From: Sneathiella glossodoripedis JCM 23214
GTDB taxonomy: Bacteria > Pseudomonadota > Alphaproteobacteria > Sneathiellales > Sneathiellaceae
Reading direction: 5' to 3'
Assembly: GCF_000616095.1 (NCBI RefSeq)
Contig: NZ_BAMS01000004.1
Coordinates: forward strand, 162,396 to 226,395
Length of the DNA: 64,000 nt
Numbering within the stretch: the stretch's first letter is position 1; every line of letters starts with the position of its first letter. The notes under the pieces were generated by a model that saw only the letters and a program-made list of their open reading frames with translations, did no database searches and was not told where the DNA came from. The position numbers were made by a program, and so were the translations under genes. Of the stretch, positions 28,341 to 37,527 are shown piece after piece.

Positions 28341-30233
28341 TTATTCGTGAAAAAAGTCGAAAATCTGCTGTGCCAGCTTTTTTGAGACACCCTCTACTTG
28401 TTCGAGATCTGCAAGCGCTGCATCCTGTACCCCCTTCGCGGACCCAAAATGATTAAGCAGAGCCTTTTTCCGCTTGCCGCCAATTCCGGGAATTTCATCT
28501 AGTGGGGATTTACCAATCGCGCTGGATCGTTTCGCCCGGTGGCTTGTGATGGCGTAGTGATGAACCTCATCGCGCAGGCGTTGCAGGAAATAGAGTGTTG
28601 GATCGTTTTCAGGCAACGAAAAGGGTGCCTTTCCGGGCATGAAAAATCGCTCGCGTCCGGCGTTACGATCCGGTCCTTTGGCAATGCCAACCAGCGTAAC
28701 ATCCTTGATTTCAAGCTCCTTGAACACATCAATTGCGGCGCTCAACTGACCTTGCCCGCCGTCAATGAGGACCAGATCTGGCCATTGTTCACGCGAACCT
28801 GATCCTTCACCGATTTTGTCAGGGTCTTCTTTTTTCAATCGTGTAAAGCGCCGGCTCAGGACTTCACGCATCATCCCGTAATCGTCACCCGGCGCCAGCT
28901 CCGTGTTTTTGATGTTAAACTTGCGATAGCTTTTCTTCTCAAACCCTTCGGGCCCCGCAACAATGAGCGCGCCTACCTGATGGGCACCCTGAATATGGCT
29001 GTTGTCATAAACTTCAATCCGGTTAGGGGCTGCAGGCATCTCGAAAACCCTGCCCACTGCATCCAGAAGTTTGCGCTGTGAAGCATTTTCCGCCAGTTTC
29101 CGCTCCAACGCTCCGCGGGCGTTTATACGCGCATGTTCCAGCATCTCAGCTTTGGGGCCACGCCGGGGAGTTGATATTTCTATCTTTTTTCCGGCAGACA
29201 CAGTCAGGGCTTCACACAATAGCTCGACTTCGCTCGGCGTGTGGCTGACCCATATATTTTTAGGGGCGGGGTGCTTGTCGTAAAACTGACCAATGAAGGC
29301 GCTGATTACGTCTTCGGGCCCTTCTTCTTTCGTATGCGATGGGTAATGAGCACGATTTCCAAGATTCTGGCCGGATCGGATAAAGAAAACCTGAACGCAG
29401 GTCTGCCCACCTTCCTGATGCGCGGCAATCACATCCGCTTCGTCAATATTTGGCAGGTTGATGGTTTGCTTGGACTGAATATGTGCCATCGCTTTCAAAC
29501 GATCACGCAAAACAGCTGCCAGTTCGAAATCAAGCGTATCGCTTGCCTGTTGCATTCGATCTGCCAGTTTCTGCTGAATAGCGTGGCTTTTTCCGGACAG
29601 AAATGCGCGCGCTTCATCCACAATCGATTGATAATCCTCAGGCGTTATCCGATCGACACAGGGCGCTGAACATCTCTTTATCTGATATTGAAGACACGGT
29701 CGGGTGCGCGTCTCGAAGTCGGAATCACTGCACGAGCGCAGGGGAAAAAGCCGTTGGAAGGTTGCCAGTGTTTCATTAACTGCCCCGGCCGATGCAAAGG
29801 GGCCGAAATATTCCCCTTTCTTGTTTCGGCTGCCCCGATGTTTCGTAATTTGGGGCCAGTCATGGTCGCTGGTGATGAGGATATAGGGAAAGGATTTATC
29901 GTCCCGCAGGATAATATTATAGCGCGGCTTCAGCTTCTTGATCAGATTGGCTTCCAGAAGCAGCGCCTCAACCTCTGTATGGGTGGATACAAACTCCATG
30001 GAATGTGTCAGCGATACCATGCGCATGATCCGGGTCGATTGACCGGTCATTTTGGTATAGCTGCTCACCCGGTTTTTAAGATTTTTTGCCTTGCCTACAT
30101 ATAGCACCTGATCATTCTGATCGATCATCCGGTACACCCCCGGGCTGGCAGGTAGCGTCTTCAGAAACGTCTGAATAACGCGTGAGCCGCGTTCAAAGGG
30201 TGATACGTGATTTTCGGGTGCTGATTCTGTCAT
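28341..30233 (-). CDS. uvrC: Excinuclease ABC subunit C
   Basis: Makes both incisions in nucleotide excision repair. 630 aa. N-terminal GIY-YIG nuclease (PGVYRMIDQNDQVLYVGKAK), an UVR motif (DTLDFELAAVLRDRLKAM), the RNase H-like 3'/5' nuclease with IEVYDNSHIQGAHQVGALIV, and a C-terminal helix-hairpin-helix (LDEIPGIGGKRKKALL). Complete. uvrB lies 4.6 kb away, transcribed in the same direction. Confidence 0.97.
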   Translation of the reverse strand: MTESAPENHVSPFERGSRVIQTFLKTLPASPGVYRMIDQNDQVLYVGKAKNLKNRVSSYTKMTGQSTRIMRMVSLTHSMEFVSTHTEVEALLLEANLIKKLKPRYNIILRDDKSFPYILITSDHDWPQITKHRGSRNKKGEYFGPFASAGAVNETLATFQRLFPLRSCSDSDFETRTRPCLQYQIKRCSAPCVDRITPEDYQSIVDEARAFLSGKSHAIQQKLADRMQQASDTLDFELAAVLRDRLKAMAHIQSKQTINLPNIDEADVIAAHQEGGQTCVQVFFIRSGQNLGNRAHYPSHTKEEGPEDVISAFIGQFYDKHPAPKNIWVSHTPSEVELLCEALTVSAGKKIEISTPRRGPKAEMLEHARINARGALERKLAENASQRKLLDAVGRVFEMPAAPNRIEVYDNSHIQGAHQVGALIVAGPEGFEKKSYRKFNIKNTELAPGDDYGMMREVLSRRFTRLKKEDPDKIGEGSGSREQWPDLVLIDGGQGQLSAAIDVFKELEIKDVTLVGIAKGPDRNAGRERFFMPGKAPFSLPENDPTLYFLQRLRDEVHHYAITSHRAKRSSAIGKSPLDEIPGIGGKRKKALLNHFGSAKGVQDAALADLEQVEGVSKKLAQQIFDFFHE

Positions 30234-30633
30234 AAGATTCGCGATTCACAGGGGTAGTTTGGGACGAGGGTTGAAAGGGTATCCTCAACAATATGTTCTA
30301 AGGTCTTTATAAAAAAGCAACATTAGGGTTTGTTGGGGAGATGTTATTTGGCTTTTTACAGTTTTTTGACACTATCCACCGAAGCTGTGGATAACTTTGT
30401 GTGTAACTGTAGCACATGTCCCTGCATCCTACATAAACCCTGACCTTCTCCCTTCGTGCCTATTTTTTGTGCAATTAAATAAGTTATTGATTTTAATGAT
30501 AAATTTAAATGTCAAGAACCTCAACTGAAGAAAGTAACAAATTTTTTACCTAATTTAGACAAGTATTCGGTCATTTCCGGCTGCTGTGCACAACTATAGC
30601 TTTGTAAAATAAAAAAAATCAATTTTTCCGTTG
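30234..30633. other. 400-base AT-rich gap with a DnaA-box 9-mer
   Basis: No protein gene recognised. The stretch 30460-30625 is strongly AT-rich. A perfect DnaA-box 9-mer TTATCCACA lies on the minus strand at 30386-30394 (TGTGGATAA on plus), with weaker relatives CTATCCACC (30372-30380) and TGTGCACAA near 30577. It lies upstream of uvrC, so it also carries the uvrC promoter. A replication-origin role is speculative, as no parA/parB, gidA or hemE neighbour is in view. Confidence 0.3.
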
Positions 30634-31053
30634 CTATCGTCTGTTTCTTGTGATTACGACGCCCACACTGCCCGCATCCGCCAAAGCCTGCAATTTTTCG
30701 ACCTTTACCCGTACACGAACAGTTCGTTGATTCTTCAGGCAGATATCGGCGACCTTTTCAGCAAGGGTTTCAACGAGGTTGATATGTTCTTCTTTTACGA
30801 GTTTTTTGATCGCTTTCGCGATTGTCTCGTAGCAAACCACATTATGATAATCATCATTGATGGGCCCGATATGGTCTCGAACCGTTAATACTATATTTAG
30901 TCGAACCGGCTGTTCTTTCAGTTTTTCATGCTCATAGACACCAATGAGCATATTGACCAGCAGATCATTGATAAAAACTTCATGTGTTGTCGCATCAGTT
31001 TCCGCCAGAGGGAGTGATGTAATTTTATGTGGTTCACTGGTACTCATGGTCAT
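30634..31053 (-). CDS. folB: Dihydroneopterin aldolase
   Basis: 139 aa. Folate pathway enzyme splitting dihydroneopterin to 6-hydroxymethyl-dihydropterin. Motifs VFINDLLVNMLIGVYEHEK and NLVETLAEKVADICL (with the substrate glutamate) are typical. An N-terminal extension of about 25 residues precedes the core. Overlaps the upstream SDR gene by 4 bases, implying a shared pteridine function. Confidence 0.9.
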   Translation of the reverse strand: MTMSTSEPHKITSLPLAETDATTHEVFINDLLVNMLIGVYEHEKLKEQPVRLNIVLTVRDHIGPINDDYHNVVCYETIAKAIKKLVKEEHINLVETLAEKVADICLKNQRTVRVRVKVEKLQALADAGSVGVVITRNRR

Positions 31054-31802
31054 TCTTCCTCTGTCATGATGCAGGAGGGTAAATGCTGTCCTCCATCCAT
31101 CGAAATAAACTCTCCCGTTATTGAAGGAGAGGACATTAAAAATTCAGCCCCTTTTGCAATATCTTCTGCGCTGGCGCCACGTTTGAGAGGCACTTGCGCC
31201 ACTTGCCGTGCAAATTGGGAAGCGCTTTGCCGTTTGCTGGCAAGAGTAGGGCCCGGTCCTATCGCGTTGACGCGAATTCTCGGGGCCAGTTCCATGGCTG
31301 TGGTTTGCGTCAGGGTCCATAATGCCGCTTTGCTCAGCGTATAACTTGTAAAGCCAGGGCGCAGGTTATGGACCCGTTGATCGATGATATTCACGATTGA
31401 AACATCATTCATTTCATAGTCGAGATCCTGCGCCGCCATTGCCTGAGTGAGCAAAACAGGCGCAAGCAGATTGATATGCATATGAGCATCGAAGGAACTT
31501 TCCGAAAAGCTCTTCAAATCTTCTCTCTCAAACAGGGAGGCATTATTGATTAAACCTGTGACAGACCCGAAAGCCTCCGTTGCCTCCTGAAAAAGCTGGC
31601 GTGTCTGCTGTGCATTGGCAAGGTCCGCGCGAAACATTTGCGCTTTCACCCCAAGCTCATGCAACTGTGCCAGCACCTCCTCAGCCTCACTTGCCGAGTT
31701 GTGATAATGCAGGGCAATATTCCAGCCTGCTTTTGCAAGCACAAGGGAAAGTGCGCGGCCAATTCGTTTGGCACCGCCAGTGATCAGGACAGTCTTTGCC
31801 AT
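31050..31802 (-). CDS. Pteridine-reductase-like short-chain dehydrogenase
   Basis: 250 aa SDR. The NADP-binding loop is TGGAKRIGRALSL rather than TGxxxGxG, the form found in FolM/PTR1 pteridine reductases. Catalytic residues: NNASLFER (Asn region) and YTLSKAALW (Tyr-x3-Lys). Ends RGASAEDIAKGAEFL. Its coupling to folB supports a dihydrofolate or dihydromonapterin reductase role; the substrate is inferred. Confidence 0.85.
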   Translation of the reverse strand: MAKTVLITGGAKRIGRALSLVLAKAGWNIALHYHNSASEAEEVLAQLHELGVKAQMFRADLANAQQTRQLFQEATEAFGSVTGLINNASLFEREDLKSFSESSFDAHMHINLLAPVLLTQAMAAQDLDYEMNDVSIVNIIDQRVHNLRPGFTSYTLSKAALWTLTQTTAMELAPRIRVNAIGPGPTLASKRQSASQFARQVAQVPLKRGASAEDIAKGAEFLMSSPSITGEFISMDGGQHLPSCIMTEEE

Positions 31803-31855
31803 AGGTCTATTGTGCCCGCTCCGTTAATAACCACAACTTCGAAAACGAAGTCTCT

Positions 31856-32830
31856 TTATATCATAGCGACAGAATGAACGCCCGACAGCCCAAAAAATTG
31901 CGCGGTAACATATGCCAGATAGGCGACGATCATCAGCGCGCCGATGGGACGGCTGATTGGTTTTTTGAGGAAAAAGATCAGGATCAGAGCGGCAGAGGCT
32001 GCCAGCATCAGGAACAGGTCAAAATGAAGTATCTGCTCGGGGGCGGACATGGGTTTGATCATGGCGGTCACACCAATGATGCCGGTGATGTTAAAAAGGT
32101 TGGAGCCCAGCACATTGCCAATTGCAACGTCGCCATGTTTGCGAAGTGCCGCAATAATGGAAGTTGCCAGCTCTGGCAGGGAGGTGCCAAGCGCAACCAG
32201 TGTCAGGCCGATGACCTCCTGAGACACGCCGGCGGTAACGGCAATGTCAACGGCGCCATGCACCAACAGGCGGGAGCCACCGATCAGCCCGGCAAGACCC
32301 AGAAGAATAAAACCCATGCTGACCCTAATACTTTTGGGCATGTTTTCTTCATATTCTTCAAGCGCCTCATTCGCCGCTTCCTCGCCGCCTCGTTTGGCCC
32401 GGCGATAGGCAAGGTAAATCACAACTGCCAGTGTAAGTGAGAGAACAAATCCCTGCCAGAAAGCAATCTGCCCGGTCCAGGCGAGGGCGGTAAACAATAA
32501 GGAGCCGCCTATTACGATCAGGCAATCGCGCAGGGCTGAATGATTGTCACAGGTAAGGGGGTAAATCAGCGCTGGTGCTCCCAGCACCAGTAGAATATTG
32601 GCGATATTGCTTCCCACAACATTACCAATAGCAATTCCTGATGCACCATCCAGAGCGGCTTGAACGCAGACGACCAGCTCGGGAGCGGACGTACCAAATG
32701 CGACGATGGTAAATCCAATAATGAGCTTTGAAATATTGAACTGTTCAGCAAGGGCAACGGAACCCCTGACCAGTAATTCGCCACATACAAGTAAAATCAC
32801 TAAACCTGCGGCAACCTGAAGATACATCAT
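31856..32830 (-). CDS. Calcium/sodium antiporter (CaCA family)
   Basis: 324-aa integral membrane exchanger with about ten transmembrane helices in two inverted halves. The alpha-repeats are present twice: VAFGTSAPELVV with GNVVGSNIANILLVLG, and VALGTSLPELATS with GNVLGSNLFNITGIIG. A charged cytosolic loop (RRAKRGGEEAANEALEE) separates the halves. YrbG-like exchangers extrude Ca2+ using Na+ or protons. Confidence 0.93.
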   Translation of the reverse strand: MMYLQVAAGLVILLVCGELLVRGSVALAEQFNISKLIIGFTIVAFGTSAPELVVCVQAALDGASGIAIGNVVGSNIANILLVLGAPALIYPLTCDNHSALRDCLIVIGGSLLFTALAWTGQIAFWQGFVLSLTLAVVIYLAYRRAKRGGEEAANEALEEYEENMPKSIRVSMGFILLGLAGLIGGSRLLVHGAVDIAVTAGVSQEVIGLTLVALGTSLPELATSIIAALRKHGDVAIGNVLGSNLFNITGIIGVTAMIKPMSAPEQILHFDLFLMLAASAALILIFFLKKPISRPIGALMIVAYLAYVTAQFFGLSGVHSVAMI

Positions 32831-32998
32831 GCCGTTTTACTACCTTGATCCTTCATTCAGACTCTCGTTAATACCTGACTATGCCGCGATGGGTTTGTTG
32901 TATATAGACACCCCGCGGGGGCAGTAAAAGGGTAAAATCCGAATTTCAGGGAATTAGTAGCTAATTTGCAACATCATCTTCAGTCAGGACGACATTTC

Positions 32999-33949
32999 CT
33001 AAAATCTCTTGCGAAGGGAATATCCCTGCTTTTTGAGTAAATTGAGGACGCCTTCCTCTCCGGGCAGGTGCAGCGCACCCACGGCAATGAAAGCAGCCCC
33101 CTGTTCGATCCGGCTCTGAATTTTTGAAACCATTGCATGATTTCTGTCAATCAGCAGCTTGTCTGTAATGAACTCCCGGATTTCAGGGCTCGCATCTTTT
33201 AAATCTTTGTTCATTCGGCAGAAAAAATGGTTGATGTCACCGCGAATATAGTGCCGCGTGAGTGTTTCAAGCTCGTCTTCCAGATCTGCAAAACCCTCTA
33301 GTGCACTGTCCAGCAGCTCCAGTTGCGCCGCTTTACTCAGGCCGTCAAAGAGCCCAAGCTGATCCGATGCTTTCTCGAGGGCGAAAATCTGTTTGCCTTC
33401 GGCTTTTGCGATTTTCTCAAGCTCCCTGTCCAGTAGTGTTAGTTGGCCGGAATTTTGCGAGGAATTCGCGGGTGGCTGAGAGATAACAGAGGCAATCGCC
33501 CAGATTTTGAGCTGTAAAAGATTTTCAAGCGGAATTTGATACGCGGGCGCTATTTCTTTTAATTGTGCTAGTCGCCTCTCCCCCAGATGCTGCCGCATAT
33601 TCTCTCCATGCGGGGCCATCATCAGGCGTCTGCTGGTCCGCATATTTTCTTCGGAAAGTGTCGTCTCCATCATGAAAAATTGCGACTTGTTAAGCGCCTG
33701 CATAACGACGCCGGGTAGATACAGAATACGCCGGTCCCGTGAATGCATGGTTCCAAAGACGAAACTTTTGGGGCCATCCCCTTTGCGAATTTCCCAAAGT
33801 TTCCCTTTGCCGTAAAGCTGGGACGCACAAGGAGTTATTTGACCAGGTGCTGCTTTTGCATCTGGTAACGAAGTGAAAACCCACAGGCAGGTCATCACAA
33901 AGGCGACTTTGGCCAAATGTGCCAGCGGATTAATCTGCATGCTTTTCAT
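32999..33949 (-). CDS. TraB/GumN family protein
   Basis: 316 aa with an N-terminal hydrophobic signal (VAFVMTCLWVFTSLPDAKAAPG). The TraB/GumN metalloprotease-like fold shows FVFGTMHSRDRRIL (GxxH motif), FFMMETTLSEE (second metal glutamate) and the C-terminal AAFIAVGALHLPGEEGVLNLL. Related proteins are Tiki-type metalloproteases; substrate here unknown. Divergent from modA. Confidence 0.88.
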   Translation of the reverse strand: MKSMQINPLAHLAKVAFVMTCLWVFTSLPDAKAAPGQITPCASQLYGKGKLWEIRKGDGPKSFVFGTMHSRDRRILYLPGVVMQALNKSQFFMMETTLSEENMRTSRRLMMAPHGENMRQHLGERRLAQLKEIAPAYQIPLENLLQLKIWAIASVISQPPANSSQNSGQLTLLDRELEKIAKAEGKQIFALEKASDQLGLFDGLSKAAQLELLDSALEGFADLEDELETLTRHYIRGDINHFFCRMNKDLKDASPEIREFITDKLLIDRNHAMVSKIQSRIEQGAAFIAVGALHLPGEEGVLNLLKKQGYSLRKRF

Positions 33950-33995
33950 AACTCTACACCCGTGTATGCTTTCACCGTCAGAGTATCACTCATAA

Positions 33996-34823
33996 ATGAG
34001 TCAATTTATGGACGTAAGGACAATTGCAATAACTCACTCAATCCACAAGCTATTCTGCACTCTGGTCGTTGCTTTTCTGTTGGGGACGATTGCGTTGAAA
34101 AGCTGTGACGCGCGCGAAAAGGGTCGCGTTCTGGTGTTTGCCGCAGCAAGTACATTTGCCCCTTTGCAGGCAATCGCATCACATTTTGAAGACGAAACAG
34201 GAATTCGTGTGGATATCTCGTTTGCGGGCAGTTCAACACTGGCTCGGCAAATAGAGGCGGGGGCACCTGCGGATCTGTTTCTGTCAGCCAATCGATTATG
34301 GGTCGATCATCTGATTGATAAAAGTTTGATCAGGCAGGAGCATTCCGTTGAATTACTGTCAAACGCACTGGTCTTGATCGCTCCTAAGGGGATGAAATTC
34401 TCATCTCTACCCATCAGGATTGCTGATTTGCCGACACTGTTGGATGTTGGCAGATTGGCCATTGGTGATCCAGCGCATGTGCCTGTTGGCATTTATGCGC
34501 GTCAATCGCTCGCGTATTTTGGTGTGTGGCAACAGCTCGCTCATCGTCTTGCCCTGCAAGGAAATGTGAAAACGGTTGTGCGTCTGGTTGAGCGCGGTGA
34601 AGCTCCCTTTGGGATTGTCTATCAGACGGACGCGTTGAATAATCCTGATGTTAAGATCGTCGCCGAGTTCCCACCCGAAACACATTCCAAAATTACATAT
34701 ATGCTGGCAAGTGTCTCGGGCCGTCGCTCGGATAAATCAGTTGTGGCCTTCGCGAGTTACCTGCAATCCGAAAACAGCATGAAGATTTTCAAAAATTTCG
34801 GATTTTTGCCGTTGGGCCGTTAG
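33996..34823 (+). CDS. modA: Molybdate ABC transporter substrate-binding protein
   Basis: Periplasmic binding protein. Start uncertain: the first ATG gives MSQFMDVRTIAITHSIHK, with a second ATG four codons later; a signal sequence (LVVAFLLGTIALKSCDA) follows. The mature part has the ModA signatures VFAAASTFAPLQAIA, SFAGSSTLARQIEAGAPADL, IGDPAHVPVGIYAR and GIVYQTDAL. No modB or modC follows, so the permease must be elsewhere or the protein serves another transporter. Fits the moa/moeA cluster and the molybdoenzyme MsrP in this window. Confidence 0.9.
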   Translation: MSQFMDVRTIAITHSIHKLFCTLVVAFLLGTIALKSCDAREKGRVLVFAAASTFAPLQAIASHFEDETGIRVDISFAGSSTLARQIEAGAPADLFLSANRLWVDHLIDKSLIRQEHSVELLSNALVLIAPKGMKFSSLPIRIADLPTLLDVGRLAIGDPAHVPVGIYARQSLAYFGVWQQLAHRLALQGNVKTVVRLVERGEAPFGIVYQTDALNNPDVKIVAEFPPETHSKITYMLASVSGRRSDKSVVAFASYLQSENSMKIFKNFGFLPLGR

Positions 34824-34826
34824 GTC

Positions 34827-36982
34827 TTATTTGCGAGGGCGGCGACCACCTACTGATTTTCCACTACTGATACGTCCGGCTGTTGAACGGCCAAGGGGTT
34901 GACCCTTTCCCGCATCTCCAATTCCTAAATCCCTATCTTGAAGTTTTTTGATCTCATCACGAAGTCTTGCCGCTTCTTCAAACTCAAGGTCAGCGGCGGC
35001 TTCCTGCATTTTCTTCTCAAGCGCTTCGATATGGCTTTCAGATTATTGCCGATTAAATTGTTGGCATCTTCCAGATTCAGATCAACATCATGGTGGTCCT
35101 GCTCATAGACACTTTCCATGATATCATCGATATGTTTGCGAACAGATGCTGGCGTGATGCCATGCTCTTTGTTATAGGCCTGTTGTTTTTCACGGCGGCG
35201 TTTTGTCTCGCTCAGCGCCCGTTCCATGCTGCCGGTTATCTTGTCGGCATACAGAATAACCCGGCCGTCCACATTTCGTGCGGCCCGACCAATGGTCTGG
35301 ATGAGAGACGTCTCGGACCGTAAAAAGCCTTCTTTGTCTGCGTCCAGAATAGCGACAAGCGCACATTCGGGAATGTCCAGTCCCTCTCGAAGCAGGTTGA
35401 TCCCAACAAGCACATCAAAGGTTCCAAGGCGCAAATCACGAATAATTTCAATGCGTTCAAGGGTGTCGATATCTGAATGCAGATACCTGACTTTGATCCC
35501 GTTTTCATGAAAATATTCCGTAAGATCTTCGGCCATTTTTTTGGTCAGGGTCGTAACCAGCACGCGCTGATTTTTGGCTGCGCAAATCTTGCACTCCGCC
35601 ATCAGGTCATCAACCTGCGTCTCCACCGGTCTGATGATGCATTCCGGATCAATAAGACCCGTTGGACGAATGACCTGCTCTGAAAAACTGCCACCAGTTC
35701 GTTCCAGCTCCCACTGGCCCGGTGTGGCTGAGACGAACAGGGTTTGCGGTCGCATTAAATCCCATTCTTCAAATTTCAGTGGCCTGTTATCCTTGCAAGA
35801 GGGAAGCCTGAAACCGAAATCAGACAATGTTGATTTGCGGCTGGCGTCTCCTTTATACATGGCGCCGATCTGGCTGACCGTTACATGACTTTCATCAACA
35901 ATCAGCATTGCGTTGTCAGGTAGATATTCAAACAGGGTTGGCGGTGGCTCACCCGGATTTCGGCCCGACAGATAGCGTGAATAATTTTCAATCCCTGCGC
36001 AGGCGCCTGTCGCTTCCATCATTTCCAAATCGAAAGTGGTTCTCTGCTCTAGCCTTTGCGCTTCCAGCAATTTGTTCTGACTTTCAAATTCAGCGAGCCT
36101 CTGTTTCAGCTCCTGCTTTATTTTTTGCTGGGCCTGCCTCAAGGTCGGTTTGGGCGTCACATAATGACTGTTGGCGTAGATGCGTACTTCGTTGAGTTTA
36201 CCGGTTTTCTTGCCCGTAAGCGGGTCAAACTCCGTTATCTCTTCCAGCTCATCACCAAATAGGGAAAATCTCCAGGCCTGATCTTCCAGATGGGCGGGAA
36301 AAACTTCGATCGTGTCGCCCCGTGCCCGGAAGGTACCGCGCGTAAAGCTGGCATCATTGCGTCTATATTGTATCTCGACCAGATCCTGCAGCAGTTTTTG
36401 CCGGTCAATCCGTTGCCCTTTTTTCAGGGTCATTGTCATTTCACTATAGGTTTCAACGGACCCGATACCGTAAATGCAGGAGACAGATGCCACAATGATA
36501 ACGTCATCCCGCTCCAGCAGCGCCCGTGTTGCTGAATGTCGCAGGCGGTCAATCTGTTCGTTTACCGAGGCGTCTTTTTCAATATAGGTATCCGTGCGCG
36601 GCACATATGCTTCGGGCTGATAATAATCATAGTATGACACAAAATATTCGACCGCATTGTTCGGGAAAAACCCTTTCATTTCCCCGTATAGCTGAGCGGC
36701 AAGTGTTTTGTTATGGGCGAGGATGATTGTCGGGCGTTGCATGCGTTCAATGACTTTTGCCATCGTAAATGTCTTGCCCGAACCAGTTACACCAAGCAGA
36801 ACCTGATCCTTGTCACCTGCTATGATGCCATTGCACAGCTCTTCAATGGCTTGTGGCTGGTCACCGGCGGGTTCAAATTCTGAAACAACCTCGAAAGGGA
36901 TGCCGCCCTCGGATTTTTCAGGCCGCTCCGGGCGGTGTGGGATGAAATTTTCCAATGTTTCGCTTTTGTTCTCTGCTTTCAT
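34827..36982 (-). CDS. uvrB: Excinuclease ABC subunit B (frameshifted)
   Basis: DNA damage-verifying helicase of the UvrABC system, about 718 aa corrected. Walker [14 protein letters not shown], beta-hairpin region [12 protein letters not shown], helicase box [13 protein letters not shown], and motif [14 protein letters not shown] are intact. Near the C-terminus one base is missing at about 35035-35040 (LKAIS should read [12 protein letters not shown]); the restored frame supplies the UVR domain [18 protein letters not shown] and a basic tail. Confidence 0.95.
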
Positions 36983-37087
36983 GTGCCATATATAGGCTGA
37001 AATGGGTCAATTGCCAACCCATAATATAACAGATGGCGACGAAGGATCGCAGTGCGGAATATCACCGATGGGGCGGTGGGATAAGGT

Positions 37088-37135
37088 GCCATCTGAAGAA
37101 CCAGCGGACAGGAAGGTTTTTAAGCTTCAGATGGC
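37088..37135 (-). repeat. Long inverted repeat downstream of the DUF1127 gene
   Basis: Perfect 11-base arms GCCATCTGAAG (37088-37098) and CTTCAGATGGC (37125-37135) around a 26-base loop, 15 bases after the DUF1127 stop on the minus strand. Its minus-strand loop contains ACCTTCCTGTCC. No T-run follows, so it is either an mRNA 3' stabiliser or part of a 3'-UTR small RNA. Confidence 0.5.
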
Positions 37136-37149
37136 TTGGGAAACTGAAA

Positions 37150-37377
37150 TTATGACTGCCAGAAAGGCTTTTTGATTTCGCTCTGCACAAAACGGTGATC
37201 AATTCCCATATCGTTTAGGTTTTCTTGATCTAATTGTGCAAGATTATGGCGCATGTTGGCACGCTCCTGCCATGTCAGGATTGTGTTTGTGATGGCTGTC
37301 ACAAAACCCGCCTTCGGAGAAGCCGGTGTTACGGGTGAGCATTCAGTGTGCTTTGCATTCAATGTGTTTAAGGACAT
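37150..37377 (-). CDS. DUF1127 family small protein
   Basis: 75 aa. The conserved DUF1127 core TWQERANMRHNLAQLDQENL followed by NDMGI occupies the C-terminal half. DUF1127 proteins are small, arginine-rich alphaproteobacterial proteins; some promote RNA turnover (CcaF1-like) and are linked to anti-SD small RNAs. Divergent from a LysR gene. Its 3' side carries a long inverted repeat (37088-37135). Confidence 0.85.
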   Translation of the reverse strand: MSLNTLNAKHTECSPVTPASPKAGFVTAITNTILTWQERANMRHNLAQLDQENLNDMGIDHRFVQSEIKKPFWQS

Positions 37378-37527
37378 TGTCTTCTCCTTTCTGGGGGTCT
37401 AACGGTTGGCGAATTGTAAAAATTCGGTGTGAACTTTTGATGATGATGTTCTCGCAAATTAAATGCTTGATGACAAACGATAGTTTCTAATGTTATGGTT
37501 TAGAAAAACTAATCTGAAATAGAGCCT

